A DNA stretch of 14,978 bases. It comes from Verrucomicrobiota bacterium. Its GTDB lineage: Bacteria; Verrucomicrobiota; Verrucomicrobiia; Chthoniobacterales; UBA10450. The translations under genes were made by a program, and so were the position numbers. A model generated the notes under the pieces. That model was not told the DNA's origin. It made no database searches and saw only the letters and a program-made list of their open reading frames with translations. The stretch's first letter is position 1, and every line of letters begins with the position of its first letter. This document shows positions 1 to 6,960 of this stretch, one piece after another. Location: positions 1-14,978 of the forward strand of contig QHNF01000039.1 in the NCBI GenBank assembly GCA_003218345.1. Direction: 5' to 3'.

Positions 1-1
1 A

Positions 2-286
2 ATGAAATGGACCAATGGCGATTCGTTCCGGGTCGGGGTAGCGCTACATTATGGGCGCGTAACTTGCGGAAATGTCGGGCTCGACGCTCAGCGCGACGCT
101 ACCATCATCGGTGATGCCGTCAACACGGTGTTCCGCTTAGAATCGCAGATGAAAGAACTCAATCAACGGCTGGTTGTTTCGCAAGATTTTCGTGAGCGAT
201 TGACTAGCGGCGAAGGGCTGATCGATTTGGGCGAGCGGACATTGAAAGGCAAACGAAAGCCAGTCCGCGTGTACGGTCTGGCTTGA
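2..286 (+). CDS. Class III adenylate/guanylate cyclase, C-terminal fragment
   Basis: This is the 3' end of a class III nucleotidyl cyclase, which makes cAMP or cGMP from ATP or GTP. The gene is cut by the window edge, so the ATG at position 2 is probably internal. The 94 visible residues carry the end of the catalytic domain. GVALHYGRVTCGNVG is the usual strand-loop region. The GDAVNTVFRLES segment holds the transition-state pair Asn41 and Arg45 in the NxxxR spacing. Thr34 sits at the substrate-specifying position, as in class IIIb enzymes. The tail (LGERTLKGKRKPVRVYGL) is the common end of bacterial cyclase domains of the CyaA/CyaB type. Any sensor or membrane domain would lie upstream, outside the window. 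Family assignment is firm; the nucleotide used and the stimulus are not visible. Confidence 0.85.
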   Translation: MKWTNGDSFRVGVALHYGRVTCGNVGLDAQRDATIIGDAVNTVFRLESQMKELNQRLVVSQDFRERLTSGEGLIDLGERTLKGKRKPVRVYGLA

Positions 287-439
287 GCGATCTGCGATTG
301 CGGTGCCGGATACTAGATGATTGGCGAGCATGATCGGGTGCTGCTCTGTTTCAAGTCATTGAGTCGGACGCAGAGAGGGAGCGTTGTGTTCGCGTCCCGG
401 GACCGGTAAACTGGCGGGCATTACCTGAACTCGCACGAT

Positions 440-1603
440 ATGATCTCGCTGGATTACTACGGCATCGAAGAGCTTCTCACGCACGACGAACGCGCAGCGC
501 GTGATGGGGCCAGACGTTTCGTGCAGGAGGAAGTCATGAGCGAGATCGTGTCTTTCCATCGCGCGAGCAAGTTTCCAGAACATCTTACGCCACGCATGGG
601 GGCGTTAGGCTTTTATGCGCCGTACTTGAAAGAGCGCGGCTGCGCTGGTCTTAGCTACACGGCATATGGCCTGATCATGCAAGAGCTCGAACGGGCCGAC
701 TCAGGTCTGCGCTCATTGGCGTCGGTGCAAGGTCCGCTTGTCACACACGCGATTCATTCCTTCGCCACGCCGGAGCAACACGCGCGCTGGTTGCCTGGAT
801 TGGTATCGGGTAAACTCGTTGGCTGTTTCGCGCTAACAGAGCACGGGCACGGTTCAGATCCCGGCGGGATGGAAACCCGCGCCACGCGCGACGGCGACTA
901 TTACGTTTTGAATGGCAGCAAGTGCTGGATCGGCAACGCGTCCATCGCAGACGTGAAGGTGATTTGGGCGAAAGATGACGATGGGCGCGTGGGCGGATTT
1001 GTGGTGGAGAAAGACGCACCCGGATTTCGCGCGCAGGACATCGACGGAAAATTCAGTCTGCGGATGTCGCGCACCTCGGAATGCTGGTTCGAAAATTGCC
1101 GCATTCCTGCGGAGAACCGTTTGCCAAGCGCAGCGGGGCTCGGCGCGCCATTGTCGTGTCTGTCGCATGCGCGCGCAGGTATTGCATGGGGTGTGATTGG
1201 GGCTGCAATTGATTGTTATGAAACGGCGCTGGCTTATGCCAAATCCCGTGACCAATTTGGCCGCCCGATTGCCGGCTTTCAGTTGGTGCAGCAGAAGCTC
1301 GTTTGGATGGCGCAGGAGATTACCAAAGCGCAATTGCTGGCGTTGCGTCTCACACGCATGATGGAGATGGGCTCAGCGCGTCCTGCACAGATTTCGCTCG
1401 CGAAACGCAACAACGTGTGGATGGCGCTCGAATGCGCGCGCAAGGCGCGCGACATACTCGGCGCCGCAGGCATTACAGATCGCTACTCCGTCATCCGGCA
1501 TCTCATGAATCTTGAAACCGTCTCCACATACGAAGGCACACACGACATCCACACGTTAGTGGTCGGCCGCGATATTACGGGCATCGATGCCTTTGGCGGG
1601 TGA
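440..1603 (+). CDS. Acyl-CoA dehydrogenase, glutaryl-CoA dehydrogenase-like
   Basis: A 387-residue flavoprotein of normal length for the family. It should oxidise an acyl-CoA to the 2-enoyl-CoA using FAD, and if it is a true glutaryl-CoA dehydrogenase it also decarboxylates glutaryl-CoA to crotonyl-CoA. Glu365 in the TYEGTHDIHTL motif is the catalytic base. CFALTEHGHGSDPGGMETRA (from about residue 129) and the RDQFGRPI segment (270-277) are FAD-contact regions. The SGLRSLASVQ stretch keeps Arg91, the equivalent of human GCDH Arg94 that binds the substrate gamma-carboxylate, followed by Ser92, and Glu84 matches human Glu87. These residues favour glutaryl-CoA over simple fatty acyl-CoAs, but this is inferred from motifs. 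An in-frame stop at 407-409 limits the N-terminus and ATG 440 gives a full-length protein; no clear Shine-Dalgarno is seen. The thiolase gene follows after a repeat element. Confidence 0.88.
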   Translation: MISLDYYGIEELLTHDERAARDGARRFVQEEVMSEIVSFHRASKFPEHLTPRMGALGFYAPYLKERGCAGLSYTAYGLIMQELERADSGLRSLASVQGPLVTHAIHSFATPEQHARWLPGLVSGKLVGCFALTEHGHGSDPGGMETRATRDGDYYVLNGSKCWIGNASIADVKVIWAKDDDGRVGGFVVEKDAPGFRAQDIDGKFSLRMSRTSECWFENCRIPAENRLPSAAGLGAPLSCLSHARAGIAWGVIGAAIDCYETALAYAKSRDQFGRPIAGFQLVQQKLVWMAQEITKAQLLALRLTRMMEMGSARPAQISLAKRNNVWMALECARKARDILGAAGITDRYSVIRHLMNLETVSTYEGTHDIHTLVVGRDITGIDAFGG

Positions 1604-1614
1604 CCAGAAAAGTA

Positions 1615-1770
1615 TGTTATCCTGAGCCGCGAAGACGGCGAAGGATCTCACCTACGCGCGAGTGCTTATCGAGAATAATAAGGCGCCATATCAAGGCGTT
1701 GTTGAAGGCGTTTAGGCGTTTCGGAAGCGCAGTCGCACATGTGAGATCCCTCGCTCCGCTCGGGATGACA
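1615..1770. repeat. 156-bp imperfect inverted-repeat element (TGTCATCCCGAGC...GGATCTCAC family)
   Basis: The left arm begins TGTTATCCTGAGC at 1615 and continues to GAAGGATCTCACC at about 1642. The right arm, read on the minus strand from 1770, begins TGTCATCCCGAGC and continues to GAGGGATCTCACATG. The arms are therefore diverged inverted copies, with about 95 bp between them. The layout resembles a small non-autonomous palindromic element or two head-to-head copies of a dispersed repeat. It fills almost the whole gap between the acyl-CoA dehydrogenase and thiolase genes. A third, single arm lies at 5268-5309. No transposase is encoded inside. Confidence 0.75.
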
Positions 1771-1793
1771 GCGCGGGAAGATTGGATAAGTTG

Positions 1794-1799
1794 AAGGAG
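1794..1799 (+). promoter_or_regulatory. Shine-Dalgarno site of the thiolase gene
   Basis: AAGGAG lies 4 nt before the ATG at 1804. Its distance is slightly short but it supports that start. It is one of only three clear Shine-Dalgarno sites in the window, and it sits just outside the right arm of the inverted repeat. Confidence 0.6.
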
Positions 1800-1803
1800 C
1801 ATT

Positions 1804-3033
1804 ATGAACGAAGTTTACATTCTCGGCGGCGGACGCACCGATTTTAAGCGCAACCTCAAGAAGGAAGGCAAGACGATCCGGCACATCATCATTGAAGCCG
1901 GCAAAAAGGCGATCGATGACGCGAAGATTGATCCGGCGGAAATTCAGGCCGGCGCGGTTGGCAATTTCAACGCGGGTCAGTTCACCAGACAGTTGCAGCT
2001 GGGTGCGTTTATCCCGGAGATCGATCCGAAATTGCGCGGGATCCCAACGATGCACACCGAAGCGGCGTGCGCGTCTGGGGCGCTGTCGGTGCTGCTTGGC
2101 GCGGAATGGATCATGGGCGGGTTTTATGACGTTGTGCTCGTCGTTGGCGCCGAACAACAGAAGACAATGTCGTCTCTTGATGGATCCGACGTACTCGGCG
2201 CGGCTGCCGATTATCACAATGAAAAGCCGGAGTACGGCGATTTCATGTTTCCCAAATTGTTCGGGCGCATCGCGCAAATTTATATCGAGAAATATGGCGC
2301 GACCGAATCGGACCTCGCTCAGGTAGCATGGAAAAATTATGCGCACGCCAAGTTGAATCCGTTCGCGCAAATGCGCGATGCCGATCTCACTCTCGATTGC
2401 GCATCGCAAGTTTCCGATGAGAATCCGAGTGTCGCGCCGCCACTGAAAGTTTCCGATTGTTCGCAAATCACCGACGGCGCGGCATCGGTTCTTCTGGTTT
2501 CCGGAAAGTATCTAGACAAAATTGGTCGCGATAGAAGCAAGACTGCTCGGCTGTTTGGGTATGGTCATACGACTGATTATTTGCCGCTCGACAAGAAAGA
2601 TGCGCCAACGTTTTCGATTGCGCGCAAAGCAGCCGAAAAAGCATTCGGCATGGCAAACCTAAGGCCTCGCGACTTGCAAGGTGCCGAGGTGCACGATTGC
2701 TTTTCCATTACCGAAATCGTCGCTTACGAAATTCTCGGACTCGCCGAGCCGGGCAAAGGCCTGGAGCTTGTGAAAAGCGGCGCGACGACGTTGCCACAGG
2801 TGCGCCCGGAAAGATCGAAAGCGCCTTTCGAGATTCCGGTCAATGCAGGTGGCGGACTCATCGCCGACGGCCATCCCGTGGGCGCAACCGGGGTTCGCCA
2901 AGTTTTCGAAGCGTATCAGCAACTCACAGAACAGGCTGGCGCTCGCCAGATCGAAAACGCGAGAAAATTCCTCACGTTCAACATGGGCGGCAGCCTCACG
3001 ACTTCAGTCGCCATGGTCTGGGGTCGGGATTGA
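1804..3033 (+). CDS. SCP2/SCPx-type thiolase (acetyl-CoA acetyltransferase family)
   Basis: A 409-residue thiolase-fold protein expected to cleave or form 3-oxoacyl-CoA. Cys89 in the TEAACASGALSV segment is the nucleophile. His297 and Cys299 in VHDCFS, and His357 in GHPVGATG, complete the usual active site; the HDCFS form is characteristic of SCP2/SCPx-like rather than classical FadA thiolases. The C-terminal FNMGGSLTTSVAMVWGR segment is also typical of this group. Many relatives are encoded beside a small DUF35 zinc-ribbon/OB-fold partner, but none is present here. The gene lies 200 bp after a glutaryl-CoA-dehydrogenase-like gene in the same direction, so a shared role in acyl-CoA degradation is plausible, although the intervening repeat argues against tight operon structure. 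The start is supported by AAGGAG at 1794. Confidence 0.88.
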   Translation: MNEVYILGGGRTDFKRNLKKEGKTIRHIIIEAGKKAIDDAKIDPAEIQAGAVGNFNAGQFTRQLQLGAFIPEIDPKLRGIPTMHTEAACASGALSVLLGAEWIMGGFYDVVLVVGAEQQKTMSSLDGSDVLGAAADYHNEKPEYGDFMFPKLFGRIAQIYIEKYGATESDLAQVAWKNYAHAKLNPFAQMRDADLTLDCASQVSDENPSVAPPLKVSDCSQITDGAASVLLVSGKYLDKIGRDRSKTARLFGYGHTTDYLPLDKKDAPTFSIARKAAEKAFGMANLRPRDLQGAEVHDCFSITEIVAYEILGLAEPGKGLELVKSGATTLPQVRPERSKAPFEIPVNAGGGLIADGHPVGATGVRQVFEAYQQLTEQAGARQIENARKFLTFNMGGSLTTSVAMVWGRD

Positions 3034-3192
3034 GCTTGTTTGTCGCCCAATTGAATTTGTTGCCCGCAGAAGGCGCAAGTCGTCGCAGATCGCAATGTGA
3101 GCGCAAGGCTTGGCGGATATTTCGGCTGAGGTTTAATCAGGAACGACGTACCTTTCTACGTCCGCCGAGTTCATCGCGCACGTTTTCTGAAT

Positions 3193-3453
3193 GTGACCTC
3201 GCTCGCAATTGAAGAACTTCCCGCTGTAATAAAAGCGGATGTAGAGGAATACCTCGAGAATCATCCTCGCAGCCCAGCCGCACGGCTCCGCCCAAGAATG
3301 GGAATGGCTGGCGACATCTGGCTGGCTTTTATCGGGCCGGAGGTGCGAGATGGCGCCAGTGGACTAGGACAGACGCCACGCGACGCACTGCGAGATTTCA
3401 ACCGGCACTTCATGGAGCCGCTCATCTCTTCAAATGGCTCCGAACCAGCTTAG
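3193..3453 (+). CDS. Small hypothetical protein (86 aa)
   Basis: I do not recognise a named family. The frame is open from 3130 (stop at 3127-3129) and contains no ATG upstream of the middle of the protein; GTG at 3193 is the best start, without a Shine-Dalgarno. The protein has a short acidic N-terminal helix-like part (SLAIEELPAVIKADVEEYLE), then a pattern of hydrophobic strand (DIWLAFIGPEVRDGASGLG) plus amphipathic helix (TPRDALRDFNRHFMEPL). That strand-helix pattern resembles small alpha/beta proteins of the HicB/DUF type, where GxTxxEALxxF follows a strand, but the resemblance is weak. No HicA-like partner is seen nearby. Coding status is likely rather than certain. Confidence 0.5.
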   Translation: MTSLAIEELPAVIKADVEEYLENHPRSPAARLRPRMGMAGDIWLAFIGPEVRDGASGLGQTPRDALRDFNRHFMEPLISSNGSEPA

Positions 3454-3529
3454 CGAGCGTCTTTGAATGTTTCATCCCGCCGTCGCCAGTTTTATCGTCT
3501 TCAACAACTTAACGATTTAACGTCTTTAC

Positions 3530-3916
3530 ATGAAAGTTCCCTTCACGCTCGGAGAAGTTGGTCACTTTGGTTTAGCTGTGCGCGATCCCAAGAAAAGCGC
3601 GAACTGGTTCGAGCGCGCACTTGGATTGCGCAGAGAATTCGATTTTGAAAATGGCGTCGCGCTCGGCAACGACAATGTCACGATCGCGCTGTTCAAAGGA
3701 AAGCCGTCACCCGGAACGATTGATCATATGTCGTTTCATCTGCCAAACATGGCGACGCTGCAAAAAGCGCTCGCGCATTTGAAGAGTGTCGGGGCCGACA
3801 TAGAAGATCCCGGCGACGAAATCGGTCCGGAAGCTCCAGGATCAAAAAACATGGGCCTTTGGTTCCATGATCCCGATGGTTACCGCTGGGAGCTAAGCGT
3901 GCTCGGCGGCAAGTAG
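3530..3916 (+). CDS. VOC-superfamily protein (glyoxalase/dioxygenase fold)
   Basis: A 128-residue single-module pair of beta-alpha-beta-beta-beta repeats, the usual size for stand-alone vicinal oxygen chelate proteins. The first half opens with GHFGLAVRDPKKSANWFERALG; the second half has IDHMSFHLPNMATLQKALAHLKSVGAD and ends in MGLWFHDPDGYRWELSV. His12, His66 and Glu121 are at positions where VOC enzymes hold a divalent metal, so an active metal centre is likely. The sequence does not decide between glyoxalase, extradiol dioxygenase or antibiotic-binding roles. The start ATG at 3530 gives the standard N-terminus; no clear Shine-Dalgarno is visible. It stands alone between a hypothetical gene and the aminomutase gene. 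Confidence 0.82.
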   Translation: MKVPFTLGEVGHFGLAVRDPKKSANWFERALGLRREFDFENGVALGNDNVTIALFKGKPSPGTIDHMSFHLPNMATLQKALAHLKSVGADIEDPGDEIGPEAPGSKNMGLWFHDPDGYRWELSVLGGK

Positions 3917-4013
3917 CTTTGACGCCGCTAGAGACGAAAACCGCGAGCCCGCTCTTTGGCGATCGTCTGCGATCAGAACTCTGCCGTGCGCGGCGCACTT
4001 TTCGGTGCCTGCG

Positions 4014-4041
4014 TTGACACGATATTTAAGGGTCTTAACAT
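4014..4041 (+). promoter_or_regulatory. Predicted sigma70-type promoter of the kamA-like gene
   Basis: A perfect TTGACA (-35) lies at 4014-4019 and TAACAT (4 of 6 to TATAAT) at 4036-4041, with a 16-nt spacer. Transcription would begin near 4048, about 11 nt before ATG 4059, giving a very short leader. The promoter overlaps the longer GTG-started reading from 4005, which argues against that start. Confidence 0.55.
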
Positions 4042-4058
4042 TTTTATCCGCAATCAAG

Positions 4059-5264
4059 ATGATCACTTTTGCCTCAGAAAAACGAGACGCAAAAGAGTTC
4101 CTCTCGTACGCGCCAGGCTATTGGCCGAACACCGCGCCGGAACTCTGGAACAATTGGAAATGGCAGTTCAAAAACCGGGTCACCTCCCTCGCGCAGCTCG
4201 AAAAACATCTCGAGCTTAGCGATGAGGAGCGCAGCGGCGTTTTGCTCTCAGACGACAAACTCGCGCTCGCAATTACGCCACACTTTTTTAACCTTCTGCC
4301 GCGAAACAATCCAGAGGACCCGATCCGGCGTCAGGTGATTCCGCGGATCGAGGAGACCTGGACGTCTCCGTACGACATGGCAGATCCGTGTGGCGAAGAT
4401 TCGCACATGCCAGTGCCCGGATTGGTGCACCGATATCCTGACCGTGTCCTGTTTCTGGTGACGGACCGCTGCGCCAGTTACTGTCGGTATTGCACCCGCA
4501 GCAGGGTGGTGAGCGGAGCGGGAGAACAGGAACTGCACACGGATTTCGAGGAAGCCTTTCGCTATCTGGAGCGACACACTGAAGTGCGGGATGTCCTGTT
4601 GAGCGGGGGCGACGCACTGATTTTCTCCGATGATAAGATCGACAAGTTGCTTTCGCGACTGCGCGCGATCCCGCACATTGAGTTCCTCCGCATCGGCACG
4701 CGGGTCCCGATTTTTCTGCCACAACGCATCACGCCTGAGTTGTGCGCGATTCTCGCTAAATATCATCCGCTCTGGATGAGCGTGCATGTCAATCATCCGC
4801 GCGAGCTAACGATTGAGGTGAAGCAAGCACTCGAGCGCCTCGCTAACGCCGGTATCCCGCTCGGAAACCAGAGCGTATTGCTCGCCGGTGTGAACGACGA
4901 TCTCGAAACGATGAAGACGCTCGTGCACAGGCTGCTCATGTGTCGGGTGCGTCCTTATTACATTTATCAATGCGACCTGATAAATGGATCGTCGCATTTG
5001 CGCACGTCAGTCGCCAAAGGGATCGAGATCATCGAAGGCTTACGCGGCCACACCACTGGTTACGCCGTGCCACAATTCGTCATCGATGCCCCGGGCGGGG
5101 GTGGCAAAGTGCCGATTAATCCGGGTTACGTCCTTTATCACGACAACGAAAAAATCGTGATCCGGAATTACGAAGGCAACATCTTCGAGTACCCGGAAAC
5201 CGGAAACGAAAACGTCCAGTTCGCGCCGCAGCGGGAATATCACGACGAATATCTCTACTCGTAG
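4059..5264 (+). CDS. kamA: L-lysine 2,3-aminomutase (radical SAM, PLP)
   Basis: A 401-residue radical SAM enzyme expected to convert L-lysine to L-beta-lysine with a [4Fe-4S] cluster, S-adenosylmethionine and PLP. The cluster-binding Cys residues are 138, 142 and 145 in CASYCRYC. The DAPGGGGK segment holds Lys350, the PLP-binding lysine. Asp306 (YQCDL) and Asp343 lie 44 and 7 residues before it, the same spacings as the lysine-recognising Asp293, Asp330 and Lys337 of the clostridial enzyme; glutamate 2,3-aminomutases replace these aspartates. The length matches KamA (about 400-470) rather than the shorter EF-P-modifying EpmB. The frame extends upstream to GTG 4005, but ATG 4059 is preferred because a promoter lies between them. 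No ablB acetyltransferase or lysine-fermentation gene adjoins, so the use of beta-lysine is unknown. Confidence 0.9.
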   Translation: MITFASEKRDAKEFLSYAPGYWPNTAPELWNNWKWQFKNRVTSLAQLEKHLELSDEERSGVLLSDDKLALAITPHFFNLLPRNNPEDPIRRQVIPRIEETWTSPYDMADPCGEDSHMPVPGLVHRYPDRVLFLVTDRCASYCRYCTRSRVVSGAGEQELHTDFEEAFRYLERHTEVRDVLLSGGDALIFSDDKIDKLLSRLRAIPHIEFLRIGTRVPIFLPQRITPELCAILAKYHPLWMSVHVNHPRELTIEVKQALERLANAGIPLGNQSVLLAGVNDDLETMKTLVHRLLMCRVRPYYIYQCDLINGSSHLRTSVAKGIEIIEGLRGHTTGYAVPQFVIDAPGGGGKVPINPGYVLYHDNEKIVIRNYEGNIFEYPETGNENVQFAPQREYHDEYLYS

Positions 5265-5267
5265 TTC

Positions 5268-5309
5268 TGTTATTGCGAGCGAAGCGCAGCGGAGTCGAGG
5301 AATCTATGG
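5268..5309 (+). repeat. Solo arm of the dispersed repeat family
   Basis: TGTTATTGCGAGCGAAGCG starts 4 nt after the kamA stop codon and runs into GAGTCGAGGAATCTATGG. It matches the arms of the 1615-1770 element in its opening (TGT-AT--CGAGC) and its end (GAGG-ATCT). No opposing arm is present nearby. It ends exactly where the recognisable M23 peptidase reading begins, so it marks the likely edge of an insertion or recombination event. Confidence 0.65.
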
Positions 5310-6046
5310 CTATTCCGGAAACGATTGACAACATCGAGATATTCGCGTGCACGGCAATGTCGGCGGCCATGCCACCGAACTCACAGGCTCAATCCCGATC
5401 AAATCTGAATTCGCAAAGAATAAATACATCCTTCCGTTACGCGGCACCTGGCATGTCGGCTACGCAGCTTCGTTTCACACGGGCCATCGCTGGGCCATTC
5501 CGGAAGAGTTCGCGCTCGACATTGCGAAGGTGGGTGAGAGTGGACTCAGCCACAAAGGCGACGGTACACGCTTCGATGATTATTACGCTTATGGAGCAGA
5601 TGTGCTCGGCGCAGCAAACGGCCGTGTGATCAGCATGGCAAACGATCAGCTGGAAGATGCTTCGGCAATGCAGCGGCCGGATGAAACTCAGGAGGCGTAC
5701 TTTGCGCGACTACAGAAGGAGCAAGGTGAGCGATTTGCCAAAGGTCTAACGGCGATCACAGGCAACTACGTGATGATTGATCACGGAAAGAATGAATATT
5801 CGTTTTACGCGCATTTGCAGCCGGGCAGCGTGCGCGTGCACGTTGGCGACCAAGTGAAAGTCGACGACGTGATCGGAGCTCGGTTCATCTGGCAATTCAA
5901 CCGAGCCGCATCTTCACTTTCACGTATGCGATAAGCCCGATCCGTTGATGTGCGCCGGTATCCCGGTGAACTTCAACAACGTAACGATTCAGTGGGCCGA
6001 TCTGCCGCGCCCGATCCAAAGCGGAGATATCGTTATCGCGAAATAA
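5306..6046 (+). pseudogene. Decayed M23-family (LytM-like) metallopeptidase gene
   Basis: The three frame segments together read as a peptidoglycan-type M23 endopeptidase. Frame 2 gives MAIPETIDNIEI from 5306. An apparent AT duplication near 5339-5342 (GAGATATTCGC instead of GAGATTCGC) shifts it to frame 1. Frame 1 then carries RVHGNVGGHATELTGS, the HRWAIPEEFALD segment, GNYVMIDHG and YSFYAHLQPGSV. Near 5877-5880 two bases appear lost, and the reading returns to frame 2 with LGSSGNSTEPHLHFHVCD (HLHF at 5909-5920) and ends at TAA 6044-6046. Translating the longest intact frame (GTG 5347 to 5934) gives a protein without the final metal-binding HLH motif, so it should be inactive. No signal peptide remains; the N-terminus abuts the repeat at 5268-5309 and looks truncated. 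Sequencing error is an alternative, but neither lesion is in a homopolymer. Confidence 0.8.
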
Positions 6047-6234
6047 GCTCGGAGGCTGATCCATCCAGTTCGCGCCTCGTGACCGAGGCCAAGATCGACG
6101 ATCGAGACTTCACCGCGGCATCATCCTCTTCCTGATTGAGATTCGTGAAAACTCCGGCAACGGCAGAGGTGAGGTACTCGTCCGACAGCTCCGCGTTCAG
6201 GCGCCACTTTTCTAATCTCCTTTCTTTTCGGTCG

Positions 6235-6262
6235 TTGCGTAAATTTTAAGCTTGCGTATTAA
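6235..6262 (+). promoter_or_regulatory. Possible promoter of the SufR-like regulator gene
   Basis: TTGCGT at 6235-6240 and TATTAA at 6257-6262 are separated by 16 nt, 4 of 6 matching each sigma70 hexamer. The region is AT-rich compared with its surroundings. TTGCGTAAATTTTAA and TTGCGTATTAAA (from 6235 and 6252) form an imperfect direct repeat that could be an operator. The 6047-6234 stretch before it shows no supported gene. Confidence 0.35.
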
Positions 6263-6321
6263 AGATTACGGCGTGTAAAGTGCGCACTTCGATTTTTCTT
6301 GGTCACTCAACTGTTACTCTT

Positions 6322-6960
6322 ATGAATCAACGTTTAATCGCGGAAATTGGCCGTACTCAGCGGCTTGACATTATTAACTCGCTCAAGCGCACCAGGGGAA
6401 TGTCCGTCAACGAGCTCGTGGAAAAAATGAAGATGAGCTACATGGGCATCAAGCAGCATTGTCTCACCCTCCAGCGCGACGGTTATCTCGATACCTGGCG
6501 TCGCCCGCAAAAGATGGGCCGCCCAGAGATGGTCTACCGGCTTACGCGCCGGAGCCATGATCTTTTTCAGGCGGACAGCCACCAATTCACGGTGGACCTG
6601 TTGAAATCGGTTCAGGAAATCTACGGACCAAACGCGCCGGAAAAGCTGCTTTACAATATTTTCAAAAAAAAGAGTGCGGCTCTCAAAGCCAGGGCTAAGG
6701 GAGACACCCTGGCCGAACGCGCCAAATGGCTCGCGCATGTCCGCGATGGGGAGGGCTACATGTCCCAGTTCATCAACGGCAAAGACGGGGGGCCTCAGAT
6801 TGTCGAATGTCATTCGCCGATCCTGAATCTGTTAGACCGCTACCCGATCATTGGCCGGTTCGAGCAGGACATCTTCGAAGCCGTCCTCGGCACACGCGTG
6901 CGCCGACAAATGATTCGCAACTCGGGACTATACGAGTGCGCGTTTCATTTCGCAGTCTAG
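6322..6960 (+). CDS. Winged-helix transcriptional regulator, SufR/COG2345-like
   Basis: A 212-residue DNA-binding protein. Residues about 10-75 form a winged helix-turn-helix: RLDIINSLKRTRGMSVNELVEKM, then the recognition helix around YMGIKQHCLTLQRDG, then the wing ending in GRPEMVYRLT, a hallmark of the SufR/COG2345 group. The C-terminal domain (about 85-212) resembles the part that binds an iron-sulfur cluster in SufR through spaced cysteines. Here Cys163 (VECHSPI) and Cys206 (LYECAFHF) are present, but the middle Cys expected in the RYPIIGRFEQDI segment appears to be Gly178. Cluster binding may therefore be altered or lost. ATG 6322 is preferred over GTG 6280, which would add 14 residues unlike the family. 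No suf genes adjoin, so the target is unknown; the gene may regulate itself. Confidence 0.78.
   Translation: MNQRLIAEIGRTQRLDIINSLKRTRGMSVNELVEKMKMSYMGIKQHCLTLQRDGYLDTWRRPQKMGRPEMVYRLTRRSHDLFQADSHQFTVDLLKSVQEIYGPNAPEKLLYNIFKKKSAALKARAKGDTLAERAKWLAHVRDGEGYMSQFINGKDGGPQIVECHSPILNLLDRYPIIGRFEQDIFEAVLGTRVRRQMIRNSGLYECAFHFAV

Noticed and set aside
854..1333. Long minus-strand ORF opposite the acyl-CoA dehydrogenase
   Set aside because: Antisense shadow; the plus-strand frame has all expected catalytic and FAD-binding residues.
1666..2466. 266-codon minus-strand ORF opposite the thiolase gene
   Set aside because: It lies antisense to a gene with intact thiolase active-site motifs and runs into the repeat element; it is a shadow frame of GC-rich coding DNA.
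3462..3529. Repeated CGTCTT/TTAACG words before the VOC gene as an operator or tandem repeat
   Set aside because: The matches are short and irregular and do not form a convincing unit.
4005..4058. GTG-started 18-residue N-terminal extension of the lysine 2,3-aminomutase
   Set aside because: The GTG lies upstream of a good promoter (TTGACA at 4014), and ATG 4059 gives the family-like N-terminus.
5273..5629. 118-codon frame through the solo repeat and the start of the M23 region
   Set aside because: Only its first part after the repeat (MAIPETIDNIEI) reads as protein; after 5343 the M23 homology continues in another frame, so this is not a separate gene.
6280..6321. GTG-started 14-residue extension of the SufR-like regulator
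   Set aside because: The extra residues do not look like the family; ATG 6322 sits directly before the winged-helix domain.
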